Origin: Fusibacter_C sp942493125
Lineage (GTDB): Bacteria; Bacillota; Clostridia; Peptostreptococcales; Acidaminobacteraceae
Length of the DNA stretch: 64,000 bases
NCBI GenBank assembly: GCA_942493125.1
Contig: OW818667.1
Coordinates: 3,224,001-3,288,000 of the forward strand
Reading direction: 5' to 3'
The notes below the pieces were generated by a model. The model did not search any database. It had not been told where the DNA came from and saw nothing but the letters and a program-made list of their open reading frames with translations. Numbering within the stretch: position 1 is the first letter of the stretch; every line of letters begins with the position of its first letter. Positions 55,916-64,000 of the stretch are shown one piece after another. The translations under genes were made by a program, and so were the position numbers.

Positions 55916-56041
55916 TTAAGACCTCCTGTTGCTGTGATTGCACACTTGCTTCTTTATTGTGCGCAAAATCCTACAACGTATTATAACATATTTATCAAAA
56001 TGAGTGCTATCATTTCAACGTTTATAATCTATTTTTAATAT

Positions 56042-56163
56042 ATAAGGAAATTGCATAATCACCTTATAAGTTGCAATATTCAGTTTATCAAATTTGACAA
56101 TGGTACAGTTAAGCCGTTTTGACAAATGTAATCATGCAATTTGGAATTATGCATTTTCCTGAG
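56042..56163 (+). mobile_element. MITE-like element, copy B
   Basis: About 120 bases from GGAAATTGCATAATCACC to GGAATTATGCATTTTCC, the inverse of each other, without an open frame. It aligns along its length with the minus strand of 31779-31900. It occupies the promoter side of both the PBP gene and hflX. Confidence 0.7.
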
Positions 56164-56203
56164 ATAAGGAAATTGCATAATTACCTTTTTCCTCATATAA
56201 GGA
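56164..56203. repeat. Partial MITE-like copy next to copy B
   Basis: AGATAAGGAAATTGCATAA and following bases repeat the terminal sequence of the family only one base after copy B ends, then continue into CCTCATATAAGG. Likely a deletion derivative or tandem insertion. Confidence 0.6.
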
Positions 56204-56271
56204 TTATGAAAAACAGCCGCAATGTAGTATAATTATGATTAATTACACATTTTATAAAGCGGGGAATCCTT

Positions 56272-57540
56272 ATGGAAGAAAATAAAATTATTAAGCAAAG
56301 AGCCGTTTTAGTAGGCATGTTTCAGGGTTTAAGAAACGAATTGAATATAGAAGATTCTATGAATGAACTGGCTGAATTGACGCGCGCTGCAGAAGCTGAA
56401 GTCGCTCAGATTATCATTCAAAACAAAGCGAAAATAGAAGTTGCGACCTATATTGGCACGGGCAAAGTTGAGGAAGTTAGACTTGCTGTTGAGGAAACCG
56501 ATGCGAACATCGTCATATTCAACGATGAGCTCTCAGGTGCCCAAATGCGAAATCTCGAAGGGTTGATCGGGACGACTGTCGTTGATAGAACCGCTTTAAT
56601 ACTGGATATTTTTGCGTTACGTGCTCAGACAAAAATCGCAAAATTACAGGTCGAACTCGCACAACTTAAGTACAGGCTTCCAAGACTCATCGGTATGAAT
56701 GGAAATTTATCTAAGATGGGTGGTGGCATCGGTGCAAGAGGACCTGGCGAACAAAAACTTGAACTAGATCGTAGACGTATCAAGGACCGAATCGATGAAA
56801 TTCGCGGTCAAATCAAAGACGCAGATAAAAACAGAGTGGTTCAAAGGCAATTACGTGAGAAAAATGAAATGCCAGTCGTTGCCTTGGTCGGTTATACCAA
56901 CTCTGGAAAATCGACTTTGATGAACTGTCTCATCAACATGTCAACAGATGGTGATGTGGAACGACACGTCTTTGAAAAGGACATGCTGTTTGCGACACTA
57001 GACACCTATAACAGAAGGATTGTTCTAGAAGATAAAAAAGAATTCATATTGACAGACACCGTCGGTTTCGTATCTAAGTTGCCACATACTTTAGTAAGTG
57101 CTTTCAAAGCGACATTAGAGGAAACGCTAAATGCTGACCTTTTACTTCATATCGTCGATGCATCTAACGAGAGCTATGAGATGCAGATGGCTGTCACTTT
57201 ACAGGTACTTGAGGAGCTAAAGGCGTCGCACATACCGATGCTGACAGTATACAACAAAATAGATAAGGGCCATCACGTTACGACGTCAGTTGACGCATCT
57301 GTATTTATATCAGCCAGAACTGGTGAAAATGTGGATGCGCTACTAAAGCTCATAAAGGAAAACATCTTTACAGGACATAAAATTGGTAAGTTTTTGATCC
57401 CTTATACAGAGGGTGGCACGGCTTCGTATCTATGTGACACTTATAAGGTAACTCAAATGGATTATTTGGAAGGTGGCACTTATATCGTTGCAGAAGTTTC
57501 CATAGCGGATTATAATCGATATAGTGACTATCTGGTATAA
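56272..57540 (+). CDS. hflX: Ribosome-associated GTPase HflX
   Basis: The 422-residue protein has the HflX N-terminal domain with the GGxGxRGPGE loop (MGGGIGARGPGEQKLELDRR, about 150-168), then the GTPase: G1 GYTNSGKST at 207-215, G3 DTVGF near 263, G4 NKID near 326. HflX splits stalled 70S ribosomes under stress. Closely followed (2 bases) by the IMPACT family gene, so the two share a transcript. Confidence 0.95.
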   Translation: MEENKIIKQRAVLVGMFQGLRNELNIEDSMNELAELTRAAEAEVAQIIIQNKAKIEVATYIGTGKVEEVRLAVEETDANIVIFNDELSGAQMRNLEGLIGTTVVDRTALILDIFALRAQTKIAKLQVELAQLKYRLPRLIGMNGNLSKMGGGIGARGPGEQKLELDRRRIKDRIDEIRGQIKDADKNRVVQRQLREKNEMPVVALVGYTNSGKSTLMNCLINMSTDGDVERHVFEKDMLFATLDTYNRRIVLEDKKEFILTDTVGFVSKLPHTLVSAFKATLEETLNADLLLHIVDASNESYEMQMAVTLQVLEELKASHIPMLTVYNKIDKGHHVTTSVDASVFISARTGENVDALLKLIKENIFTGHKIGKFLIPYTEGGTASYLCDTYKVTQMDYLEGGTYIVAEVSIADYNRYSDYLV

Positions 57541-57542
57541 AC

Positions 57543-58199
57543 ATGAAGAATTTTAAGTCTGTCTTTCTTGAGTCTGAAGTTGAATTATTAATCAGCAAAT
57601 CTAGATTTATCGGCTATGCCAAACCCATTAAAGATGAAAATGATGCCTTGCGTTTTATAGAAAAAATTAAGAAGAAACATTGGGACGCAACACATAATGT
57701 GCCTGTCTATGTCATAGGTGAAAACTTTGGTATCCAGAGGTATTCGGATGATGGTGAGCCTTCTGGCACAGCAGGTGTACCGATTCTTGAGTTGTTAAAG
57801 AAAGAAGCAATCACGGATGTGTGCATCGTTGTAACTCGGTATTTTGGCGGTGTGAAGCTTGGAACGGGCGGTTTGGTAAGAGCCTACACGCAAAGCGCAA
57901 AAGCAGCGATAGAAGCTGCAGAAATTGTCGAGAAAAAAGTTAACGTTCTTTTGAAATTGGATTTTGACTACCACTTTCATGGCAAACTTCAAAATTATTT
58001 TCTTGGCGAGCCACATATCATCGTTAAAGACACGCAGTTTACTGAGCGCATTTCACTCGAAATATATATAGCGCCTGAATATGAAGTCGGTATTACGAGC
58101 CATATCGTCGAATTGACTTCAGGTCAAGTCGAGATTGAAACGATCGGCGCATATTATTTGACAATCAAAAATGGAGAAGTCGTAGAATCAATGGCATGA
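57543..58199 (+). CDS. IMPACT/YigZ family protein
   Basis: The 218-residue protein carries the YigZ/IMPACT signature: KSRFIGYAKPI at the start, HNVPVYVIG, RYSDDGEPSGTAGVPIL (about 61-77) and VTRYFGGVKLGTGGLVRAY (about 98-116). A DUF1949 domain fills the C-terminus. Function in bacteria is poorly defined; eukaryotic IMPACT regulates translation. The pairing with hflX fits a translation stress role. Confidence 0.92.
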   Translation: MKNFKSVFLESEVELLISKSRFIGYAKPIKDENDALRFIEKIKKKHWDATHNVPVYVIGENFGIQRYSDDGEPSGTAGVPILELLKKEAITDVCIVVTRYFGGVKLGTGGLVRAYTQSAKAAIEAAEIVEKKVNVLLKLDFDYHFHGKLQNYFLGEPHIIVKDTQFTERISLEIYIAPEYEVGITSHIVELTSGQVEIETIGAYYLTIKNGEVVESMA

Positions 58200-58217
58200 T
58201 TTAGAAAGGAGCATAAG

Positions 58218-58601
58218 ATGCAAACACTAATAAAATCAATGTTGGACAAAAAAGTTTGGGCTGTGGTTGGCGCCACAGAAAATACCGCGAAATTTGGCAA
58301 TAAAATTTATAAAAAGCTCAAGGCTTTCGGTTATGAAGTCTATGCTGTCAATCCAACGTATCAAGAAGTAGATGGCGATCCTTGCTATAGCAGCTTATCT
58401 GATGTGCCTGTAAAAATCGAGTGCGTCAATGTCGTCGTAGGCCCTGACAAATCAATCCATGTTCTAGAAGAGGCGAAGCGCCTTGGTATAGAGAACATCT
58501 GGTTCCAACCTGGTACTTATACACCAGAAATCGTTGAAGCATCAGAAGTAGCTGGACTCAATACTGTATATATGAATTGTGTCCTCGTAGAACTCGGTTA
58601 A
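58218..58601 (+). CDS. CoA-binding domain protein (YccU-like)
   Basis: The 127-residue single-domain Rossmann protein matches CoA_binding_2 proteins: WAVVGATENTAKFGNKIYKKLKAFGYEVYAVNP at residues 13-45 and NIWFQPGTYTPEIVEASEVAGL near 95-115. Reaction unknown; members bind CoA. AGAAAGGAG precedes ATG 58218. Confidence 0.88.
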   Translation: MQTLIKSMLDKKVWAVVGATENTAKFGNKIYKKLKAFGYEVYAVNPTYQEVDGDPCYSSLSDVPVKIECVNVVVGPDKSIHVLEEAKRLGIENIWFQPGTYTPEIVEASEVAGLNTVYMNCVLVELG

Positions 58602-58649
58602 AATAGAATCATAAGTGTGATCAATTTATTTGGAAAGGACAATCAAACA

Positions 58650-59393
58650 ATGGTTAAGACGGTAGAAGAAAAAATAGATCTCACAGTTGAGTGGATCAGG
58701 GAGCAAGTTAAAAACTCAGGGACAAAGGGTATATTAGTCGGTTTATCGGGAGGCATCGATTCTTCAGTAGTCGCTTGCTTGATTAAAAGAGCATTTCCAA
58801 ATAATTCATTAGGGGTTATTTTACCTTGCAAAAGCAATCCAAAAGATGCGCAAGATGCGATCCTTTTGGCGGAAGCTTGTGGAATTGAGTATTTAACAGT
58901 GGATTTGTCTGACGAGCATGAGATGCTTTACGGCAAAATTCAAAGACGGCTTGAAGGCTTAGAAGTATTGCATGAGCGCATGGCCGATGCCAATTTAAGA
59001 GCGCGCCTTAGGATGACAACGCTTTATGGTATTGGCAATTCACTCGGTTATCTCGTTGCGGGAACCGATAATGCCGCTGAAGTGTTGACAGGCTATTTTA
59101 CGAAATACGGTGATGGCGGCGTAGATATCATTCCTATCGGCAATCTCCTTAAAAGAGATGTTTATGAATGGGCGGCGCTCTTAGGCGTACCCCAAACGAT
59201 TATTGATAGAAAACCTTCTGCTGGATTGTGGGAAGGTCAAACGGACGAAGGCGAGATGGGCACGACGTATGATATGATTGATGATTATATTCTGGGTCTA
59301 GAGATTCCAGAGTCTGATCAAGCCATCATAGAAAGAATGCACAAAAATACAGCGCATAAACGCACGATGCCACCACTGCCGCCAAAATTCTAG
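58650..59393 (+). CDS. nadE: NH3-dependent NAD+ synthetase
   Basis: The 247-residue enzyme makes NAD from deamido-NAD, ATP and ammonia. The ATP pyrophosphatase loop GLSGGIDSS lies at about 31-39, with LVAGTDNAAEVLTGYFTKYGDGGVDI and KRDVYEWAALLGVP further on, as in NadE. There is no glutaminase domain. ATG 58650 is taken with GGAAAGGA upstream; GTG 58617 would add 11 residues. Confidence 0.93.
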   Translation: MVKTVEEKIDLTVEWIREQVKNSGTKGILVGLSGGIDSSVVACLIKRAFPNNSLGVILPCKSNPKDAQDAILLAEACGIEYLTVDLSDEHEMLYGKIQRRLEGLEVLHERMADANLRARLRMTTLYGIGNSLGYLVAGTDNAAEVLTGYFTKYGDGGVDIIPIGNLLKRDVYEWAALLGVPQTIIDRKPSAGLWEGQTDEGEMGTTYDMIDDYILGLEIPESDQAIIERMHKNTAHKRTMPPLPPKF

Positions 59394-59421
59394 CGCGCAT
59401 CTTTCATATGTGCTATAATAT

Positions 59422-59457
59422 TTGAGGAAATTGCATGGGTAATCAAGCGATTTCCAC
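59422..59457. repeat. Partial MITE-family repeat upstream of yebC
   Basis: TTTGAGGAAATTGCAT followed after a short loop by CGATTTCC, giving a small inverted pair GGAAATTG/CGATTTCC related to the ends of the 56042 element. Confidence 0.5.
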
Positions 59458-59501
59458 ATAAGTCATAAATTCCGAATACTCGAAAAACAGGAGATAAACG
59501 C

Positions 59502-60218
59502 GTGGGAAGAATAGGAACGATCATACAGAGAAAAGGGAAACAGGACGCAAAGAAAGCCAAAGAATTCACAAAACTCGGCCGCTACATCATGGTAGCTGCA
59601 AGAGAAGGTGGTGCAGATCCTGCGTATAACGGCGCACTCATGAGTGCTATAGAAAAGGCTAAAGCTGCCAACATGCCAAATGACAACATCGACCGCGCCA
59701 TCAAAAAAGGTGCAGGTGAAAGCGATGGTGCAGTCTTTAGTGAATTGACTTACGAAGGATATGGCCCAGGTGGCGTTGCCGTTTTAGTTGAGTGTTTGAC
59801 AGACAATATGAATCGAACAGCTGCAAATATTAGAAGCTTTTACTCAAAAGGTAAAGGCAATCTCGGAACAAACGGCTGTGTGAGCTTTATGTTTGATAGA
59901 AAAGGTGTTCTAGTTATAGATAAGAAAGCGACGATGGTTGATGATGCTGTTGAAGAAGCGGTGATTGAAGCTGGCGCAGAGGATTTTTCCATTGAAGACG
60001 GGTACTATGAAGTCATCACAGGGGTTGGCGATTTTGCTGGTGTCAGAGATGCGTTATCCGCACAAGGCTACGAATTTAGCATGGCTGAACTCAGATATTT
60101 ACCTCAAACGATGACGAAACTTATAAACGAAGAAGATATCAAATATATGCAAAAGTTGATTGATTATCTTGAAGATGACGATGACGTGCAAACAGTTTAT
60201 CATAACTGGGAAGAATAG
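59502..60218 (+). CDS. YebC/PmpR (TACO1) family protein
   Basis: The 238-residue protein starts at GTG 59502 (CAGGAGA upstream) and shows family motifs GRIGTIIQRKGKQDAKKAKEF, NMPNDNIDRAIKKGAG and LTDNMNRTAANIRSFYSKGKGNLG. It is longer at the N-terminus than stated consensus only by little. Once annotated as a transcription factor, the family is now linked to translation of difficult peptide stretches. Monocistronic with a terminator. Confidence 0.93.
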   Translation: MGRIGTIIQRKGKQDAKKAKEFTKLGRYIMVAAREGGADPAYNGALMSAIEKAKAANMPNDNIDRAIKKGAGESDGAVFSELTYEGYGPGGVAVLVECLTDNMNRTAANIRSFYSKGKGNLGTNGCVSFMFDRKGVLVIDKKATMVDDAVEEAVIEAGAEDFSIEDGYYEVITGVGDFAGVRDALSAQGYEFSMAELRYLPQTMTKLINEEDIKYMQKLIDYLEDDDDVQTVYHNWEE

Positions 60219-60225
60219 GTTTGTT

Positions 60226-60264
60226 AAAGCCCTCATGCAGGTATCAATGCACGAGGGCTTTTTA
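60226..60264 (+). terminator. Intrinsic terminator
   Basis: AAAGCCCTC and GAGGGCTTT arms with T5, after the yebC-family gene. Confidence 0.92.
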
Positions 60265-60344
60265 TAAAGTGATATATGTGAAAGCCTGGCTATGATATAA
60301 TAGTTAAGGTTTTATAAATACATACAAGACATAAGGACGTAAAC

Positions 60345-61244
60345 ATGAAAAGACAAACGGCAAAATTTATCATTTCTTTGATTTTATTGATGACCATCTT
60401 AACGGGTTTTAAAGCCATTAAAATTAATACGGATCAAAAGTCGACGATCGAGGATTTGAATAAAGGTGCTATTGAACTTGAACAGTATAAAAAAGAGCTG
60501 CTAGATAAAACGGCTGAAATCGATGAACAAGAAGCGATGATCAAGGAGCTCAATCAAGATATTTTAGACCTGACCAATGCTTATGAGATAGTGAAAGCGC
60601 AAAATGAAGCGCTTACAGATAAAGTCGTTTATTTGACCTTTGATGATGGCCCTTCGTCTCAATCGACGGCTAAAATTATTGAAATACTCAAACTATATGA
60701 CGTTAAAGCCACGTTTTTTGTTCAAGGTCGAAATGTCGCTAAAAATGCCGAAGCGTTAAAAATGATCTATAAAGCAGGCCATGCGATTGGGAACCATTCG
60801 TATTCACACAATTACACGTTGATCTATTCTGATGAAGATTCATTTTGGGAAGATTTTGAGAAATGTCAGGAAGCCATTTATTCAGTGGTTGGCATATATC
60901 CTGAGCTTTATCGCTTTCCAGGTGGTTCTACCGCAGCGGTTGATTTAAATGGTGAGCCTTTCGTGAAAAGCATTCAGACGACTTTGTTGGAAAAAGGCAT
61001 GCAGCATTGTGACTGGAACATTGATAGTGGGGATGCCGCGTCCGGGTATGCTTCGGCAGGGACGATTAAAAGCAATGCCTATAGCCAGATTGGAAAGAAG
61101 AAAAATGCAATTGTATTGATGCACGATACAGATGCAAAGGCATCGACAATAGAGGCGCTTCCAGAAGTGATTGAACATTATCTAGCAATGGGTTACAGAT
61201 TTGATGTTCTAAAGCCTAATGGTTACGTCGCTCAATTTAAGTAA
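60345..61244 (+). CDS. Polysaccharide deacetylase (NodB/PdaA type)
   Basis: The 299-residue protein has a signal anchor (residues 6-24), a coiled coil (about 32-90) and a NodB deacetylase domain: TFDDGP at 98-103 (catalytic base and metal Asp), HSYSH at 151-155 (metal His pair) and RFPGG near 187. It should deacetylate peptidoglycan or another surface glycan outside the membrane. The coiled-coil spacer between membrane and catalytic domain may set reach into the wall. Confidence 0.92.
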   Translation: MKRQTAKFIISLILLMTILTGFKAIKINTDQKSTIEDLNKGAIELEQYKKELLDKTAEIDEQEAMIKELNQDILDLTNAYEIVKAQNEALTDKVVYLTFDDGPSSQSTAKIIEILKLYDVKATFFVQGRNVAKNAEALKMIYKAGHAIGNHSYSHNYTLIYSDEDSFWEDFEKCQEAIYSVVGIYPELYRFPGGSTAAVDLNGEPFVKSIQTTLLEKGMQHCDWNIDSGDAASGYASAGTIKSNAYSQIGKKKNAIVLMHDTDAKASTIEALPEVIEHYLAMGYRFDVLKPNGYVAQFK

Positions 61245-61270
61245 TTATGGTTTATGTGGAGGAAGACAGT

Positions 61271-62428
61271 ATGCAGATACCGAAGTACATGATGGCGTTC
61301 CAATGCATTGGTGGTGCGTGTGAAGATAACTGTTGTATCGGTTGGGACGTTGACATAGACAAAATAACGTACGTAAAATATCAAAGGGTCACGCACCCTT
61401 TGATGCAACGTGAGCTCAAGCGCTATGTCAAAGTCAATCCTGATGTCTATAGCGATAACATCAATTACGCATTTGCAGTGCTTACTCCAGAAAAGCATTG
61501 TTCTTTTTTAAATGCAGATCGTTTGTGTATGATTCAAAAGCACTTAGGTGAATCTTATTTGTCAAATGTTTGCAGTAGTTTTCCTAGGATTACGAACAAA
61601 ATTGACGGTAACCTTGAGCGTTCCGCAACGCCGTCTTGTCCAGAAGTCATGCGCCTTTTGGCAGAAAGTTCCGAAGCAATGACATTAGTCACAGTTAAAG
61701 ATCCCCCTTCAACCCCGATCATCAGCTTCAATATAAAACAAAGTGACAAACGCTTTAGAGGCACGTTGATTTCCGAATTGTTAGCTGTCAGAGATGCCTG
61801 TTTCAATTTGTTTGAATCCGATGCGTCTCCACTTGAAGTGCAATTATTTGAGTTAGCAAATTTCGTAGTGGAAATTGTGAAACTAGAAAAAAACAATAAA
61901 TTACCACTCTTAAAAGATTTCATCGCAAATCAAACAAAGACAACAGAGACAACAAAGCAGAAGAGCGATGACCTTAACGAGGCATTCATGAACTTTTCAG
62001 AGATGCTGATTGAGCATCTTGAACAAGTCGGTGCAGATGATTCGATCCGCTATATCGACTTGAGCGACTATGCAAAAAAAGGCGATGTAACGGTTGGCTA
62101 TAAACACTTTGAAGCTTTTAATCACGAATACCCTCATGTACTAAGAAATTTGATTAAAAATCATATTTACAAAAATCTGTTTCCTTTTTCTGAAGGTGAA
62201 AATGCTGAAGAGGCATTATGGCTTTTACTCAGTCGTTATGCTATGATTAAGAGACAATTAATCGGTTTGGCTGGGTATCATAATCAATTGAATCGTGAAA
62301 TGGTAGCGTCTTATTTACAGGTGTTTTCAAAAGTTATTGAACACCATAAACATTTTGAAAGTCGCACGATAGAAACGTTAAGAACTCAGAAAATTAATTC
62401 CAAAAAGTTAATAGCGATTATTTTGTAA
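61271..62428 (+). CDS. fliB: Flagellin lysine-N-methylase FliB-like
   Basis: The 385-residue protein has the FliB N-terminal cysteine cluster FQCIGGACEDNCCIGWDVDID (Cys12, 17, 21, 22 from ATG 61271) and further cysteines in HCSFL, LCMIQ and NVCSSFPR before residue 120, probably a metal site. Family members methylate surface lysines of flagellin. No flagellin or flagellar gene is near, so the target could be elsewhere in the genome or be another surface filament. GGAGGAAG at 61258 supports this start over 61247. Confidence 0.85.
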   Translation: MQIPKYMMAFQCIGGACEDNCCIGWDVDIDKITYVKYQRVTHPLMQRELKRYVKVNPDVYSDNINYAFAVLTPEKHCSFLNADRLCMIQKHLGESYLSNVCSSFPRITNKIDGNLERSATPSCPEVMRLLAESSEAMTLVTVKDPPSTPIISFNIKQSDKRFRGTLISELLAVRDACFNLFESDASPLEVQLFELANFVVEIVKLEKNNKLPLLKDFIANQTKTTETTKQKSDDLNEAFMNFSEMLIEHLEQVGADDSIRYIDLSDYAKKGDVTVGYKHFEAFNHEYPHVLRNLIKNHIYKNLFPFSEGENAEEALWLLLSRYAMIKRQLIGLAGYHNQLNREMVASYLQVFSKVIEHHKHFESRTIETLRTQKINSKKLIAIIL

Positions 62429-62469
62429 CGATCATTTTGTAACGATTATTTTTAGCGTTGGAGGTCTTG

Positions 62470-63756
62470 ATGAGAATTTTGATTGTAGAAGATAGCAAAA
62501 TTAATCAATTTATAGCGCGGGACACATTGTTAAAATATAATATCGATTGTGAAATTGATTATGCCATGGACGGAGAAGAAGCATTGGAGCACATTTATAC
62601 GCACTCCATTGATCTTGTCTTATTGGATATTATCATGCCTAAACTCACTGGCCTTCAAGTGCTTGAACACCTGAACAACAGCAAATATAGCGACATGCCC
62701 AAAATCATCATGTTAACGACAATCAGCGACACAAAAATTCTCAAAGCTTGTTTCGATTATGGCGCTACGGATTATATCAAAAAGCCATTTGAAGAAATGG
62801 ATTTTATCTCTCGAATCAATTCAACTTTGCGAGAACTTTCCAATGAAAAAAAGTTAAAACTGACAGCTATGTTGTTAGAAGATCAAAATATGAAACTCGT
62901 CTCAGTCAACGAAGCGCTTAAAGAAACTCAGTATCATCTCGTTCAAAAAGAAAAACTTGTGGCAATCGGCGAATTGGCTGCAGGCATTGCCCATGAGATC
63001 AACAATCCATTGGCATTCGTCATTAGCAATTTCACGAATATCAGACACTATGTCGACAGTTTTAAATCGATTATTGAACACTCCAATCAGTTCATGGCAC
63101 AAGATGACATCACACTTGAAAAATTCAAGGAACAGATGGCTGAGCAATGGCGAAAATTTGATATGGACTTCGTTTTCGACGATTTTCCTGAGCTGATCAA
63201 TGACTCGCAAAAGGGGCTTGATCGCGTGGCTAAGATCGTACACAGCATGCGAAATTTCGCGCGCTTGTCTGATGACAATTACTTTGAGTTCGTTGATATT
63301 GGCGACCTCCTTGACGAAGTCTTAATTGTTGTCAACAATGAAGTCAAATATGTTGCTACGGTGGAAAAAGTCTTCAATGACTGTCCACCAATCAATTGCA
63401 ATAAAGGCCAAATTGAGCAGGTATTTGTCAATTTGATTGTCAATGCGGCACATGCGATAAAACATTACACAAATAGTGGCTCTGGCGTTATCCGCATAGA
63501 AATCCATCCTAAAAGCGACCATTGTGAGATATCGATTTGTGATAATGGTTGTGGCATAAGTGATGAACACCTCAGTAAAATATTTGATCCGTTTTTCACC
63601 ACAAAACCAGTCGGTCAGGGTACTGGCCTTGGTCTAAGCATTTCTTACAACATCATCGTTGATAAACATCATGGTAATATCACTGTGGACACAAAACAGG
63701 GTATCGGTACGTGTTTTGTTGTTTCCATTCCATATACACATGATGTTGAAACATAA
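62470..63756 (+). CDS. Response regulator-histidine kinase hybrid
   Basis: In this 428-residue soluble protein a receiver domain comes first (residues 1-122; Asp53 in VLLDIIMP, Lys at KKPF 104-105), then a short coiled coil (~125-165), the HisKA H-box GELAAGIAHEINNPL (His175), and the HATPase with N-box EQVFVNLIVNAAHAI and G-boxes CDNGCGISDEH and GQGTGLGLSISYN. No transmembrane or sensor domain is present, so input comes by phosphotransfer to the receiver. The ATG at 62470 follows GGAGGT; TTG 62458 is less likely. Confidence 0.92.
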   Translation: MRILIVEDSKINQFIARDTLLKYNIDCEIDYAMDGEEALEHIYTHSIDLVLLDIIMPKLTGLQVLEHLNNSKYSDMPKIIMLTTISDTKILKACFDYGATDYIKKPFEEMDFISRINSTLRELSNEKKLKLTAMLLEDQNMKLVSVNEALKETQYHLVQKEKLVAIGELAAGIAHEINNPLAFVISNFTNIRHYVDSFKSIIEHSNQFMAQDDITLEKFKEQMAEQWRKFDMDFVFDDFPELINDSQKGLDRVAKIVHSMRNFARLSDDNYFEFVDIGDLLDEVLIVVNNEVKYVATVEKVFNDCPPINCNKGQIEQVFVNLIVNAAHAIKHYTNSGSGVIRIEIHPKSDHCEISICDNGCGISDEHLSKIFDPFFTTKPVGQGTGLGLSISYNIIVDKHHGNITVDTKQGIGTCFVVSIPYTHDVET

Positions 63757-63780
63757 TGAAATAAAATGAGCATGCATTGA

Positions 63781-63810
63781 TATGCCCTCACTTCTTGTGG
63801 GGGTATTTTC
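63781..63810 (+). terminator. Intrinsic terminator
   Basis: ATGCCCTCAC and GTGGGGGTAT arms, then a weak T run, between the hybrid kinase and plsC. Confidence 0.75.
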
Positions 63811-63829
63811 TGCAAGGAGGGACTTATAA

Positions 63830-64000
63830 ATGTTAAGAACGATCGTATGGTTTGCCTATTTTTGGATTAAACTTGTGATATATTTGCCTTTCTACTATAA
63901 GGCAAAACGCATGACCGATTTAGAGGCAAGAAGCATTTATGCCGATAAAATGGCGCGAGCTTGGATGGGTGATCTACTCAAAATAGCAGGTTGCAAAGTA
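63830..64000 (+). CDS. plsC: 1-acyl-sn-glycerol-3-phosphate acyltransferase, N-terminal part (partial)
   Basis: The last 57 codons are open and begin at an ATG after AAGGAGG. The product starts with a membrane-associated helix (TIVWFAYFWIKLVIYLPFYY) and runs into ARAWMGDLLKIAGCKV, the usual segment just before the first strand of PlsC-type acyltransferases. The HxxxxD motif lies beyond the window, so the identity is probable only. Confidence 0.65.
   Translation, partial: MLRTIVWFAYFWIKLVIYLPFYYKAKRMTDLEARSIYADKMARAWMGDLLKIAGCKV

Overview
The window is a stretch of a low-GC (roughly 40 percent) Firmicutes chromosome, most likely an anaerobic member of the Clostridia. This is suggested by the AGGAGG-type ribosome binding sites, frequent TTG/GTG starts, a monoderm-type type IV pilus set with no secretin, ThiI without a rhodanese domain beside a NifS-type desulfurase, and the 16S sequence. 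A relative of Fusibacter/Acidaminobacter is a guess only.

Bases 1-26347 are dominated by a type IV pilus (T4P) locus: the end of pilB, pilT, pilC, a major-type pilin, then an interlude (two secreted proteins, a small membrane protein, a diguanylate cyclase, a DUF2975-like protein, TetR plus a CPBP protease), then four consecutive transcription units. Units 1 to 3 each open with a PilX-like protein followed by prepilins, several fused to large surface modules: a von Willebrand A domain, two LamG-like lectin folds with bacterial Ig domains, and a BNR-type beta-propeller. Unit 4 encodes a second PilT, PilM, PilN, a PilO with an extra jelly-roll domain, an SLH-domain protein, and (after a terminator) the prepilin peptidase. 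Each unit is preceded by a c-di-GMP class I (GEMM-I) riboswitch overlapping an intrinsic terminator; the copy before unit 2 has lost its 5' half. Three of the four have the same TTTACA-N17-TATAAT promoter.

Bases 26441-38496 hold an HD-GYP phosphodiesterase, a multi-PAS protein with no output domain, an MFS transporter, a small SSB paralog, a second HD-GYP protein, a gyrase/topo IV-like subunit pair with a divergent TOPRIM motif, and a small membrane protein. Bases 38740-46549 are an rRNA operon (two promoters, 16S, tRNA-Ala, 23S, 5S) continuing into a 19-tRNA array and a terminator.

Bases 46639-64000 hold an RNase H-like exonuclease, two half-size nucleoside-recognition (Gate) proteins coupled to a third HD-GYP protein, nifS-thiI for tRNA thiolation, a bifunctional penicillin-binding protein with an inserted peptidoglycan-binding-like segment, hflX, an IMPACT family protein, a CoA-binding protein, nadE, yebC, a polysaccharide deacetylase, a flagellin lysine methylase, a REC-histidine kinase hybrid and the start of plsC.

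The unifying theme is c-di-GMP: one diguanylate cyclase with an I-site, three HD-GYP proteins, and a series of c-di-GMP riboswitches placed to control alternative pilus tip adhesins and the pilus motor/alignment complex. A second theme is a family of about 120 bp palindromic MITE-like repeats scattered between genes.
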